DNA of 64,000 nt from NCBI RefSeq assembly GCF_963576615.1, contig NC_088708.1, positions 58,639,196-58,703,195 of the forward strand, given 5' to 3'. The position numbers and the translations under genes were made by a program. Position 1 is the stretch's first letter. Every line of letters begins with the position of its first letter. Shown here one piece after another: positions 34,201 to 46,066 of the stretch. The notes below the pieces were generated by a model that was not told the origin of the DNA, made no database searches, and saw nothing but the letters and a program-made list of their open reading frames with translations. Source of the stretch: Watersipora subatra (lineage: Eukaryota; Bryozoa; Gymnolaemata; Cheilostomatida; Watersiporidae).

Positions 34201-37200
34201 AAACTGTCACTCTCTATGAAGAGATAACCCTATTATGTCTAGCAATAGAGTTAACCCTACGCATGCGCATATTGCGTGTTTCGGTTTCTATTTAGCTTAC
34301 AACTACACGTACGAGTCGATCGTGCTAAGCTATAAATTTTTTGCCGCGTTCAGAGGTTTTCACAAATATTCATAGATTTGGAGGCCTTTGGTGAACCAAC
34401 AATTTGTGGTAAGTAATGAATTTTTCACATTTACTAAATTAGTTGAATTTTACTTTGGTTCTTCGGTAAAACGCAATATTTATTTTTTCCATCCCTACCG
34501 CTTCATTATTTGTTTTAGTGTGAGAGAGAGATTTTTCATCATACACGGAAGCACAATGATTGCAAGGGTGGTAGATGTCATTCTTAGAAGATCACCAATC
34601 ATTCAGGGAGGTCTTAAAATTGAGGTAGAAGTGACCGCAGCTGCTAACGAGGAAAATATATCTGTTTTAAAAAAGGAACAAAAACGCCTTTACGAGTACA
34701 AATCTTTAGCCAACCGGCAGAACTTTGCAATAGTAAGCCACGAGGAAAGTTCTGATGATAACTTCCTTACCAGTCATGTAGTAGCGAGAGAATCGCCTTT
34801 AACATCTATCTAAGACAGTGACAGCGACAGAGCTGCTTTTATCAAAATAACTAGTCAGAGAGCACCATTACACGCTAGTATTCACTTATCAAGAGTACCA
34901 GTTTAATTTTATTGCTAGACAACCGCCATATGGACTAAACTGTTTATATTTACTCCATTCATCGTTTGTAAAACTTTATTTGTATTTGAAATATTTTATT
35001 TGTACACTCCAGTTTGTAATAAATTATAATATATCTATACATAAAATAAAATATATAATTTAATCATGTTTGCTGCAGCGATATCAAGGAGTTGTTGTCG
35101 ATGAAGGGGGTCTAGGTTGACTGGTTGCTTCTCTGCCAATATTCCTGCCTTGATGAATATTACTACTTGTCTCTAGTTTTCCTAATCGGAGTAGGCTGTT
35201 TCATTCTCAATCTGCAGTAAACACAAAAAAGAAAAAATATTAATAAGTGTTACGGAAGTACAAAAACAATAGCTGAAGTATTTAATGAAAGCGATCAGTT
35301 TTTAAACAACAGAATTAACTAATGCAGTTAATTATGGACAAACGTATCTGCACTGCAAATCAAATACATACCATAATATCCAGATCAGAATCATGATCGT
35401 CCTCAACTTCGGTATTAGAGATTGATGGAGTTGATTTCAATATCAAAAGTCTAGGAGAGATTTTATGCGATGATGAAGACATACCGAATAACTTGTGAAA
35501 ACCTTGAATAATTTTGTAAAGTTTGATGCAATGGCTATAAAACTTGAAGCCCGGCGATGATTTTAAAGAAGTTTTGGAACTCGGCTACGTATAGTACTTC
35601 TGCCTAGCGGCTATTTTAGCGATGACCCCATTCTGCATATCTTGTGACAACCTTGAATAATTTTGTAAATAAATATGATGCATTGGCAATGGTGTTAGCT
35701 CAAAGCCCAGGCAATGATTTTAAAAATGTTTTGGAACTCAACTACGTTTAGTATTTATATTAAAAACTGGCCTAGCGACTAGTTTTTAATTTGATGCAGT
35801 AGCTATTCTCCCTTGTGATTAAAAATAGAACTAATTATTCACGGAATTTAATAATTCGCGGAATTGACTGTTTGCGAAATCGCAAATTTTTACAACCAAC
35901 GAATATTTTCATCCTGTAGGGTACTAACAATGCTAAAATAGTGGGTTCTTATGCATTCTTATAGTAACTGTAAAACCCTACACTAACATTGTCTCATATT
36001 ACAGAACCCTTCACTATAAACATGAATATACATCATAAAATATCTTCTCTATTGTTACAGTTCATATTAGTATCTTTTTGTCGTTGACATTTTAGTGTGT
36101 GAGCTGTGACAAGATAAAAAAGTCAACAAAGTGTCTGAATTTAATTTTTTCATTTTAGTTAGATTATTGGCTATAAGAACGAAAAATAGTGTTATACATG
36201 TTTTGTGACCTCTCATGTTAGTCATGTCCATCAAAGTGAGCACTGAAACCTTGTCATCAAAGTAACTTTATTATTTTGCACTACAGAGGACATGTTTTCA
36301 TCAGGCACCTCCAGAAGTTATATTTTCAAACTGAAAATTGCATCTTATTCAGCACAGAATTTTTTTTAACGATATGTGAAACAGCTAGCTTTGCCAAACT
36401 CTTCCATTAAATAAAATGGGAAAAAATGGTTTAGAGAAATAACTTTTAAATCGCCCTTGAAATGCAGGAGAAAACATCATAGAAAAATCAAAGCAATTTA
36501 TTACACTGTTGTCTGTTCTTGACACTGAGTACTGTTGATTGCTAGGAAAAGGAACCAATTAACCAGTAATCTATTAACCTGCGACAAGTCAAGATAATTA
36601 CAATAAATATTTAAACTCAGATGTTGTTATAAAGTTTTACCTGATCATCTCTAGTCTTGTGTAGCAGCTGGACCATCTCATTCGTCTCACTGTCATATTC
36701 AGATTGAGCTTTTGATGTCTCCTTGAATATCTTTTCTAGCTTTTCTTCTTTCACAACCACTCGGTCATCTTCCACCAGAATCTTTGTTAGCTCTTTTAGA
36801 GACATCAACATATGATGGCCACCTGAAATGGTTAATAACATACTTGTATTAACCAACTGTAAAAAAAATCATAAGGGATGTATTTTATGTTTATTTTACA
36901 CTAAACTTAGTGATTTTATAAGGGAACAGCAGCATTTGTTGATACTGACAGTAAGTCAACTTCGTGCTAATTATCTTTGCTCATAATAAGTACATAGTTT
37001 TAGAACATTTCTGATGGCCTAAATTGGCTGATAATCGCAGGTGTCTGACCTTCCTATATGACAGTGTCATTTTACAAACCTTGTAACGGGTGTCAACATA
37101 TAAGAAGTTATTAAAATGCTGTCACTTTATGAAATAAATTATTCAATCAATTTGTGCTTTCAACATTACAAGAACAAGCTAGCAAAACTGTTTTAACATC

Positions 37201-37312
37201 TTATATAGATATTAAAAAAAGATATTAGATATTAAGATATATCTATATGTTAAAACATATAGATATATCTTATATGTTTTAACATATATAGATATATATA
37301 TATATTTATATA

Positions 37313-37369
<57 letters not shown>

Positions 37370-40300
37370 TATATATATTATATATATATACATATATATA
37401 TATATATTTATATATATATTTCTCAAAGCCTGTGTGTGTATTCATCTGTGGATGTGATTGTCTAGCTATAGCTATCATCTTATCACTGCGACCAAGCGTT
37501 ACGATGCCGCTGCTAAGAAATTTTTTTCGTAAGGTTTAATTACTACATCTGGGGTCAAGGCCAATTCTTCTCACGCGGACAATTATATTTTCTCCGTGGA
37601 AAGAGCCTCGACATTCTCTCTCCATTCGGTCAGACAAAGACAGCGTGATGTCCCATTTTTACATTTGTACCAGTATCGAGACGCACCAGTATCGTCGTAG
37701 TCAAAATTTTGATGGATAGCTTTTGGTGGAACAGTAACCTATTTTTATACACACACTTCTATTCAAGAACTGTTATTATTAATTTTACATATTCAGGATT
37801 TTTATTTTGTTTTCCCAGTTCATATTAATTGTATCATTACCGAATCATCTTTTATTGTAATCGTAGCAAAACCTATATATAAAATCAAGTGTTTGTCTGC
37901 CATCATTCGTATGTCCAGTTAATAGGCGATTGGTTAAAATACACACTTATTTTAACCAATTGTACCATTCCTATTACCAAACCTATCAGATTTGTAACAT
38001 ACAATACGTTTGTAACAAAACATATTATATGTTACAATTTGGTGTACGTATTGTACGTACGCCAAATTGTAAGTTCGAGATAAATTATTATTGATATCTG
38101 GGGGTGGAACAAATGAGCCCTAACAAAAAAAGACGAAGAAGCATCGTGTTGCAAATATTCAAGTCCTTAAATATTTCTTAACAGGGGCATTGTAACGCAT
38201 TGTTAAAATAATTAGCCTTTGTAAGCTCTATAGGGTATATGATAACAATTAGATCATTAAAGGTTGACTTGCAACAAAATTCACATTACAGTTATTTGAT
38301 ATCAAAAGATTCACCTTGTCCTACTCTGCTGTGTTGTAGGTGCAAAATATGTGGAAATGTGATTACAAACTCTTAAAAGCTCAAAAACGAAAAGCCGCCG
38401 TAGATTGGAATCTCTTTATTTCTCTGACGTAGTCATGACAGTTTGGTTATTGTCTTGTCACGTGATGTTCTCACGTGAATTGAAAGGCCAATACAAAGCT
38501 CAATATGAAACGTATCGTAGCACTAGTTTATGACAGGCACCTCGGGTTTTACCGAAGACCTCGTATCAAATATAGATGCTTGCTACTTTACAGTTTTGTT
38601 TCGACTTGGTCTAATCGTCTATTCGTAATCTGATCATGTGACCAATACTTCACAAATAATTTCTGCAGCGATTTTCAATTATCACAGGTGACCAACAGGC
38701 TCGTCATGATTATCAGACAATGATATGTACTTCTTCGAGCTAAGGTCAGAAAATTAAAATATTTTCACGGTAAGTTATAAGATATCAGTGCTAAAAATTA
38801 CAGCATTACAATGACGATAAAACAGACGCGTAAGAACAACAGACATGGTTTTATTGAATGCGTGAAGTATATTCGTGAAAATATTTCGACGAATAAGGTT
38901 GCATGAAAGTGTAAATTTCATTAAATTTCATTTAACATTTGAGCCGTTTTGGTAAGAGAATCCAAACTACGGCAGTCTCGTGTGGCTGCGATTAACTGTT
39001 CGTTTTTTAGCTTTTAAAAGTTTGTAATCACATTTCCACATATTCTGCACCTACAACACAGCAGAGTAAGACATGATGTACATATATCTATATTTGATAT
39101 CAAAAGATATATATATATATATCTTTTGATATCAAATAACTGTTATGTGAATTTTGTTGCGAGTCAACCTTTAAGCATTACACGACCCAGTGGTAGAGTG
39201 CCTGGATTTTGAACTTGCAGCATATTCTCTGTGAGTTCAAATCTGTAAGATAGCGGACTTTTAATTCAAAGATCTTAATAGGTATACTACGGCGACCAAC
39301 TTTGAGAAATATATAGATATATAACTTGTGTGAGTATGTACACGTATATATAGTGCATAAACTGTATACAGTGAAACTTGGATAACTCAAACTTCACGGG
39401 ACCGAGCGAAAGTGTTCAAGTTATCAGAGCGTTCAAGTTATCAGAGCACTGTCACAAGCGAAAGTGTTCAAGTTATCAGAGCACTGTCACAAGTGCATGT
39501 ATTTATCAGTAGATACATGTAGATATACAAACTATATATAAATCAAAAGCATAGATTGCTTGTTGCAAGTTGAAGGGTCCCCCGTATAAAGCTTTATGAA
39601 GTTTTATCAGAAATTATAGATATTTTTCTATCACTTGAGATTTGTTTGTTGTTTTAGGTGATGTAACTGGCAGGACATTCTCAGGTTAAAATTGGCAAAA
39701 ATTGATCGCAGCTAAAACGCTCAGAAAAAAGACATCTTTTTCTCCTGAGCGTTTTAACCAAGATCAATTTTGCCGATTTTACTGTAAGTTTATCCAAAGG
39801 TTACCTCGCTTTTCTTTGCTTTCGAAGGGCCATCGCAAAACGATGTTTGGTAAAATTTGAATTTTGCAAACCTTTAGAAAAGTCGTTAACAAAAATATTT
39901 TGCCGATGATGGTAATAACGATGCCTAAGAAGTACTAGAAGTTGATGTTTATCTTTATGGCTTGTAATAAAGCGATATTTTAAAGTGATAACAAATGTCG
40001 CGATAGCCGTTGGGCAAAAAACTGTTCGAATTAATGACGCTAAGTTCGAGTTATCTAAAGCAATTTATCATTACGTGGGAACAGACCAAACAAATCTGTT
40101 CGAGTTAACCATGTGTTCGAGCTATCAGAGGGCGAGTTATCCTAGTTTGCCTGTATATATGTGTATACCGTAAATCAACCAAACACAGCCAATAACAAGC
40201 CAATAAAAACTCTCTCGCCGCCTGAAAGAATCATAGTGACACCTTAACCACATGAATGTGGTTAAGGTGTCATATAATAATTGTATGGTGTAATAATTGA

Positions 40301-41304
40301 AACTTTGCTATACTAGTGAACATGACTCATTTCTTACTAGATGTTAACCTTGACCTTAACAATGACTAAAAGGAGAATACATACCGTTCTCACACCTCTC
40401 TAGTCCAGATGTACATTGTACACAAGCTATGGTGAAACAAACTTTACATCCCAATATATATGGTTGGTCCTCATGAATGCTACAAGTCTCTTCTCTAACT
40501 TGACTGCTTGCTCTCTGTACTCACTCATTGTTATCTTGGTGTGGTCTTTAAGCAATTCATCATGAGACTACAAAAGTTTTATTTTATTTGACGTGTTTAA
40601 AAAGAGCTACATTGTAAAAGCACAAGTAGATACATCATGCAAAGTATTATTGTAGACAAAATGAAAGTGATGCAATGGATAGCTATGAGAAAAGAATCTT
40701 AAAAGCTGTAATTTAACATGTTAAATTTAAAAAATTTTATGTTAACATTTAATGTTTTTTAAACTAATGCTAATTGTATCTGATAAAAACGGAGTGATTT
40801 TTGTTAATATAAAACACGATCTGGAAGAAAAAGCTGTTAGAGGGACATCATGCAACACTTCATTAAAGAATAAGGTGGATACTACCTGCTGGTGTTTCTC
40901 ACAGAACTTTCTGGAACAAACCAAACAAAATATAGTGGCTGCTTCCTTATTCTCACAGGCATCACAGAAGTCGTCTCTCTCTACCATCTGATGGAATGAT
41001 TTAAGGTTCCTGAGTGGTGTGCTGGAAACCTTACTGTATAAGACACCAATATACCATATCAATAATAAGTTGTGCAAAGACATGTTATAATATAGCTTGA
41101 GAGTTAGCATACAAAATGTAAAACAGATATAGCGTACCCACAACCCTGAACTGGACATTGTAACTTATGGTTAACTTCAAAGAAGGATGAGAGACAGCCA
41201 AAGCAGTGGATGTGGTTGCAAGGCAACACCTTGGGATCTTCCATTGTGTTATCTTTCCTCATACAAAATCCACACTTCACCTCTGTGCTTGCTTCTTCCA
41301 TATT
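31162..41304 (-). CDS. TRIM/RBCC-like protein gene, 8 coding exons
   Basis: Likely RING-type E3 ubiquitin ligase. Coding exons: 41301-41138, 41021-40886, 40567-40385, 36822-36641, 33852-33682, 33587-33479, 32506-31799 and 31298-31162. All splice sites are GT-AG and phases agree except within exon 3. Summed length is 1790 nt, one short of a multiple of three. Protein order: RING (C10-x2-C13, C28-N-H30, C33-x2-C36), first B-box (CDAC..FCLVC..FCEKH), second B-box (CSIH..GCKVC..CVQC), coiled coil (exons 4-6), then about 280 residues of repeated beta strands (exons 7-8) resembling the NHL/WD-like propellers of TRIM2/3/71-type proteins. A TTTCAG acceptor 3 nt before the ATG implies an upstream non-coding exon, not located. 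The frameshift could be an assembly error or mark a pseudogene. Propeller type is inferred. Confidence 0.82.
31799..32506 (-). CDS. TRIM-like gene exon 7: beta-propeller-like domain
   Basis: 708 nt, acceptor TTTGCACAG, donor TTCAG/GTCAGT. Repeated strand-turn units such as [40 protein letters not shown] and [17 protein letters not shown] spaced about 40-45 residues, consistent with propeller blades. No stops. Confidence 0.85.
33479..33587 (-). CDS. TRIM-like gene exon 6: end of coiled coil
   Basis: Acceptor AAATACAG, donor TGTG/GTAATG, phase 0 in and 1 out. Encodes [18 protein letters not shown] then QLDDC. Confidence 0.78.
33682..33852 (-). CDS. TRIM-like gene exon 5: coiled coil
   Basis: Acceptor TGTTTACAG, donor GAG/GTAATG, phase 0 at both ends, 57 codons. 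Encodes [19 protein letters not shown], a strongly helical stretch. Confidence 0.8.
34114..35921. mobile_element. TA-flanked DNA transposon in TRIM intron 4
   Basis: Ends CCCTACAGGAT / ATCCTGTAGGG are inverted and flanked by TA on both sides (34112-34113, 35922-35923). Subterminal CGCGAA/TTCGCG motifs occur on both sides. The plus-strand 141-codon frame at 34388-34813 ([14 protein letters not shown], later [10 protein letters not shown]) looks protein-like but is unrecognised. Two-base TA duplication fits the Tc1/mariner and ISL2EU groups; I cannot choose between them. 1808 bp. Confidence 0.7.
35492..35790. repeat. 150-bp direct tandem duplication
   Basis: Two diverged units (35492-35640, 35641-35790), each with ACCTTGAATAATTTTGTAAA and GTTTTGGAACTC, inside the TA-flanked element. 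Confidence 0.8.
36641..36822 (-). CDS. TRIM-like gene exon 4: coiled coil
   Basis: Acceptor ATTTCAG, donor CAG/GTAAAA. Encodes [15 protein letters not shown], then a Lys/Glu-rich amphipathic helix ([16 protein letters not shown]). The preceding intron of 3.6 kb holds a mariner-like element, a Kolobok-like MITE and an AT satellite. Confidence 0.8.
37195..37430. repeat. AT satellite with nested palindromes
   Basis: A long run of TA and ATATC/GATAT units that can pair in many registers, including a stem built from AGATATATCT and AACATATAG blocks. In TRIM intron 3. Confidence 0.92.
38261..39170. mobile_element. Kolobok-like MITE, TTAA duplication
   Basis: Termini AGGTTGACTTGCAACA / TGTTGCGAGTCAACCT with TTAA at 38257-38260 and 39171-39174. 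Inverted similarity extends about 150 bp inward (GGAAATGTGATTACAAACT and its inverse). TTAA targets occur in piggyBac and Kolobok; the AGG start fits Kolobok better than piggyBac, which usually begins CCC. A 46-bp perfect-looking AT palindrome sits in the right arm at 39093-39138. No gene inside. In TRIM intron 3. Confidence 0.78.
39178..39262 (+). repeat. tRNA-like sequence (SINE head or tRNA relic)
   Basis: An A-box-like GTGGTAGAGTGCCTGG and a B-box-like GAGTTCAAATC lie at tRNA spacing. I cannot form a convincing cloverleaf, so this is more likely a tRNA-derived SINE fragment than a working tRNA gene. Confidence 0.45.
39369..40153. mobile_element. Mariner/pogo-like element in TRIM intron 3
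   Basis: Ends CAGTGAAACTTGGATAACTC and, inverted, CAGGCAAACTAGGATAACTC, flanked by TA. Subterminal repeats of GTTCAAGTTATCAGAG occur. It shares an internal imperfect hairpin (39690-39785; arms AAAACGCTCA..TGAGCGTTTT) with the copy at 57246-58382. No transposase. Confidence 0.82.
40237..40272. repeat. Perfect hairpin, 17-bp arms, 2-nt loop
   Basis: TGACACCTTAACCACAT and its exact inverse separated by GA, in TRIM intron 3, 113 bp downstream of exon 3's donor. Confidence 0.9.
40385..40567 (-). CDS. TRIM-like gene exon 3: second B-box, 1-nt frameshift
   Basis: Acceptor CTTTTGTAG, donor AACG/GTATGT. The entering frame reads [20 protein letters not shown]. The exit frame, one base off, reads [13 protein letters not shown] then GCKVC and CVQC, a clear B-box. 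The exon is 183 nt where 184 would keep frame; the break is near 40495-40515. Confidence 0.75.
40886..41021 (-). CDS. TRIM-like gene exon 2: first B-box
   Basis: Acceptor TTTCCAG, donor CAG/GTAGTA. Encodes [11 protein letters not shown], then the B-box CDAC-x8-FCLVC-x4-CEKH. The remaining B-box histidines come from exon 3 (SHDELLKDH). Confidence 0.83.
41138..41304 (-). CDS. TRIM-like gene exon 1: RING finger
   Basis: Starts [13 protein letters not shown]. Zinc ligands C10, C13, C28, H30, C33, C36, C49 and C54; the last pair is C-x4-C rather than the usual C-x2-C. Donor G/GTACGC, phase 2. The ATG is 3 nt after a TTTCAG acceptor. Confidence 0.83.
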
Positions 41305-44300
41305 CTGAAATATAATATTTATTAAATCAAACTAAGGAAAGACAGGCAATCAGTAGCTTTTGATGGTGAAGTTTCGACTATTTGATTATCATTTTGCGAT
41401 ACCCACAATTCTCTGTTCACCTAAAGCATATAAAACTCATACTACACAATAACCAAAAAATTATCTTCTTATAATATTTCAACTGTTTTTGTTTACTTAC
41501 ACTACAAAACGCATCTTGTTACAACCACTTGAATTGCTTCACAGTATTTATTAGTAAAAGATGCCAAAATGAATTGAGTAGACAAGTATTGAAACCTCAA
41601 TATAAGTGTTTAAAATATAACATGGTGGAGCAGAATGATGAAGTGCAAACCAGACTCCAGTTGTGCTAAAAATTCTGAACATATGCAAGCAGATGTTGTG
41701 CCCTCTAGAGCTAATTCAAGCAATCATTTTCATCCAGTTTCAGTCCGACCGACTTTATTTAAGAACAAATTAAAATCCATTTTGACTGATCCAGAAAACT
41801 TTAATAGAACTACTTTAAAACACAATGTCCCCTTGTGTGATCTGTTGTGCTTTTCTCACTTCAAATCTTTTGTGCCACCATATATTTTATAGGACGGCTC
41901 ATTGATAGGTAAAATACCAGAAACTGAAGAGATTTTGTAAACAATACTTCACTGATAAACTTAAGCCAGTTTATATAGGATATACAGAATGTGTTGAAAA
42001 GGGTGATGCAGAAATTATAAACCTGTATATCGTATAGCCTTGAAACTAATGCTACCATTATAAACAATTCTTCACTGTATATTACAAGACACTATATTTT
42101 GAAGACACTGATGTATCATATATGTATATATCTTAGCGACTTACAATTTAATAGCAATAGTATAGTTTTGTGCATTTTTCTATCATCAGTGAAGACACCA
42201 ATAAGATCCTGCACATTTATTATTGCACAGCCTTATAATATTGTCCATAGCAACTTAAAAAGCGCAATCGGTGAGCCATCAATATTTTGTACTTTTCGAC
42301 AGAGATTCTATCTCATTGCAAAAAGCGATTTTTCATCCTTCACAAAAAGTTAAAGGTGATTAAATGCTTACGATGCCAAAAAAACCAATCTCAAGTCAGG
42401 CAGGGTTTATGAAACGATAAAATAGCTTCACATTTGAATGAATTACGCTGATGTGATATCTTTATGATGAATTTAAACATAACAAAATGCTATGCCATTG
42501 CAAACTTGTAAGGCAAAATACATAACACCTAAAGTGTTGGCCAAGAGCTTTACTTCCTCAACAGGTTGGTAGGAGAAAGCTACACTTTTTAGATTAGGCT
42601 GACAATGGTAACAGCCATTCGATTTCTGATTGAAGCATGCTAATATGTAGTATCAGAATTGGGATCCTGCCAACATTAGTTAGTGTTTTGATTAATTGAT
42701 CACATATCAGTCTTTTGGAACATCTACATATACAGTATTCTATATTATATTATGATTGAGATCAGTAAAGATGACAGCTACGATAACTAGCCTCTCTGAA
42801 ATCATAGGTTTACAGTCAGCTGCTGTCTTTGCGTTACCGTTGTGTAGTAAACCTAAGAGTCGCGAAAGGTGACAAGGGCCATGGAAAGCAACTCTGTGAA
42901 GTAGGCCAGAATGAAGGGAGGCATCCATGTTCAATGGACTGATAAAAAGATGAAGCGATCAAACCGTTATATATAAAGTAAGGACTTTGGAGACAGAGGC
43001 TGACCTAAAAAACGACAGATGCCTTTTACTGAGATTTATGGAAGTTTTTACGCAAGTGACAATCTCTAACAAATTTATTCGTACTGTTTGCATGTTCATA
43101 AAATTAATTTATGGTCGTGATTGGCTGTCGGAGTATTATAGGTATGTGCTCCAATTAGTTACTAGCTGCTAAAATTTCTTCAAGTACCATTTTTTTGTTT
43201 TTGTGTATACATTTTCTCAAGATAAGTTTTTGTATTTATCATTATTTTGTTTTCAGGTTACGTGTTACTGGTTCTCAAGAGTACTGCTTCTTACCTGTTA
43301 TACATGTAATTTTCATGGGCTCTTTGTTGGTGTCTAGTTAGTTGCACCATAATGGCTAGTTGTCACTCAATAATCTTTATTGTTGCGACTGCGAAAAACT
43401 TGCAAAGTTGGCAATCAGCAAAGCGATGTAATTGGTCAGTTTGACCAATAACTATTAAGCTCTAGTCCGCCTGCTTATGCAATATAAATACTGCCACAAT
43501 ATGTTAGGCAAGGCAGCTTGTGTTTGACTTTTGAAGGGACACATGATATTATTACTATAATAAAATAGTTTATTTGCAGAGAAATATTACTCCTGATTGT
43601 TATTAAATGCCTAGCACCAAGCTGGCACAAGATTGCAACAATAATTACATAGCTAAAGAGTAATTGTCCCTACAAAGAGTTGAGTTCCTTTCTGTTGGTT
43701 TCAGTGGGTTGTATTTTAGGAGGCGTTTGGTATAGCGCATTCTATTGGTTTTAGCAGAGCACATGCGAGTTGGTTCCTAAAGTATATCATAAATACGCCA
43801 AAAGTGAGAGTTGTCTCCCCCCACACTCCAAGTTCTCTTCATATGTTCGACTCCTAATATTATAACTTCGCGTGTTTTGCAGGCTTGTAACTAGCTCAGA
43901 GTTTTATGCAGTGTTAGTAGTTTCATACCATGGCTTATGCCGGGTGACCGAAAAGGGGCAGCGTATTTAGGAACAATTTAATAAAATACATATCAACTCT
44001 TTTGAATACATTCTGTTTTGACATTTCCAATTGGAAAATGCTTCTAACTAAAGTGGCTTCACACGGCACAGAGCCCACACCAACAATAAAGCGCAAGATC
44101 ATATCATTTTCTCACTAAAGCCACTAAAATGAAAACAACGGTACACGTCAATGAGATTTATGAACGGATTTGTCTAATTAACGAACATAAACATTTAATT
44201 CTCAAAACGCAGAGGCTTTTAGATTGTTCGAACATATAAATATTTAATATGCATGTTTAAACCAAGATCGATGTTCACTCGAAAAAAACGTCTTAAACTG

Positions 44301-44452
44301 CCGCCAGCCAAGTAGAATTTTGCCTGGTTTAAACAAAAGGTGTTATTTCTGCAAAAAGTAATTCCTATTAGATTCGGAAACTACCAAAATAGACTGATAG
44401 CCTGACCGAATAACTGACGGGTGTACTTTCGGACAGGAAATAGCGCTTTTTT
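41305..44452. other. Upstream flank of the TRIM-like gene
   Basis: Probably holds the promoter and a non-coding first exon of the TRIM-like gene, but I could not locate either. Short frames such as 41635-41892 have no recognisable domain. No transposon ends identified. Confidence 0.4.
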
Positions 44453-44714
44453 ATTGTGACCATAGAGTTATCTCCCCCTAAAGTAATAACTACACGAGCG
44501 TTTCCGGTGCCAACAAGGAGCGTTTAGGCCACGCCTCTTTTTTGTGCTAGTCAGTCGTAGTGATTGACTAGATCAATAACATCAGCCATGAGAAGGCTTA
44601 AACAAGGATCATGAATTCCAGTTGAGATAGTAATTAATGCTCATATTAAAGAAATGATGATTATAGTTTATTACTCTAATATATGCTTATTATTTAAAAC
44701 AATTCAATACCTAC

Positions 44715-45751
44715 CAGGGATTGCTAAACATATTATGGAAATGTTTACTTTTTCATTTCCATAAACATAAATATTTCCATAATTTTAGGGAAATGGATAT
44801 GGAAATTTTATTTTACAAGTATGGAAATGGTATGAAAATAAAAATAATATGGAAATGAATTATGAAAATGCTATGGAAATAGAAATAATATGGAAATGAA
44901 TTATGGAAATGGAATTAATATGGAAATGAATTATGGAACTTTTATGGAAATGGAAATAATATGGAAATGAATTATGGAAATGGAAATAATATGGAAATGG
45001 AAATACTATGGAAATGAAGTAGGGAAATGGAAATAATATGGAAATGAATTATGGAAATGGAAATAATATGGAAATGGAAATACTATGGAAATGAAGTAGG
45101 GAAATGGAATTAATATGGAAATGAATTATGGAAATAGAAATAATATGGAAATGGAAATAATATGGAAATGAGTTATGGAAATGGAATTAATATGGAAATG
45201 AATTATGGAAATGGAAATAATATGGAAATGGAAATAATATGGAAATGAATTATGGAAATGGAATTAATATGGAAATGAATTATGGAACTTTTATGGAAAT
45301 GGAAATAATATGGAAATGAATTATGGAAATGGAAATAATATAGAAATGGAAATACTATGGAAATGAAGTAGGGAAATGGAATTAATATGGAAATGAATTA
45401 TGGAAATAGAAATAATATGGAAATGGAAATAATATGGAAATGAGTTATGGAAATGGAATTAATATGGAAATGAATTATGGAAATGGAAATAATATGGAAA
45501 TGGAATTAATATGGAAATGAATTATGGAAATGGAATTAATATGGAAATGAATTATGGAAATGGAAATAATATGGAAATGAATTATGGAAATGTTATGGAA
45601 ATAATATGGAAATGAAGTAGGGAAATGTTATGGAAATAGAAATAATATGGAAATGAATTATGGAAATGAATTATGGAAATGAATTATGGAAATGGAAATA
45701 ATATGGAAATGAATTATGAAAATGGAAATTGTGACATACACGTAATCCCTG
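44715..45751. mobile_element. hAT-like element E nested in D, filled by a tandem array
   Basis: Ends CAGGGATTGC / GTAATCCCTG (CAGGGATTAC inverted) and exact duplications ATACCTAC (44707-44714, 45752-45759). The opposite arm of element D carries the single uninterrupted site (47061-47068, GTAGGTAT on the plus strand). Nearly all of its 1037 bp is the ATGGAAAT array. It is a short-TIR element with no gene. Confidence 0.87.
44735..45727. repeat. ATGGAAAT tandem array (about 1 kb)
   Basis: Dozens of ATGGAAATG/ATGGAAATAAT units, with higher-order blocks of roughly 100-300 bp repeated (44985-45120 resembles 45300-45440). Confidence 0.95.
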
Positions 45752-46066
45752 ATACCTACATGACTAGCCAAGGCACTGAATAGATAGTGAGTGAAAGTGA
45801 AGGTAATGCAAGCAGTTACTCATAGATAACATACATAGTCATACTGGGGTTGTATTACATTGGTGTGATGGGAAGCTAATCAACTGCCATCAACTATGAG
45901 CTGTACTACCCGGTGTTGCCCGAGTAATAAAAAAGTATTTGGACAGAAAATTTATTTTTATATAACATTTACTATTCTAACTTTTAAACTTCATATCATA
46001 AGAAAATATCTTTAAGCAGTTTAAATGAATTAAGAGGAAAAAGAAAACAACTCTAAAGGTTTGCAA

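Noticed and set aside
37195..37430. Regulatory or origin-like AT element
   Set aside because: Simple (TA)n expansion with palindromes; nothing beyond composition supports a function.
39178..39262. Functional tRNA gene
   Set aside because: Only the A and B boxes are convincing; no acceptable acceptor or anticodon stem could be formed by eye.
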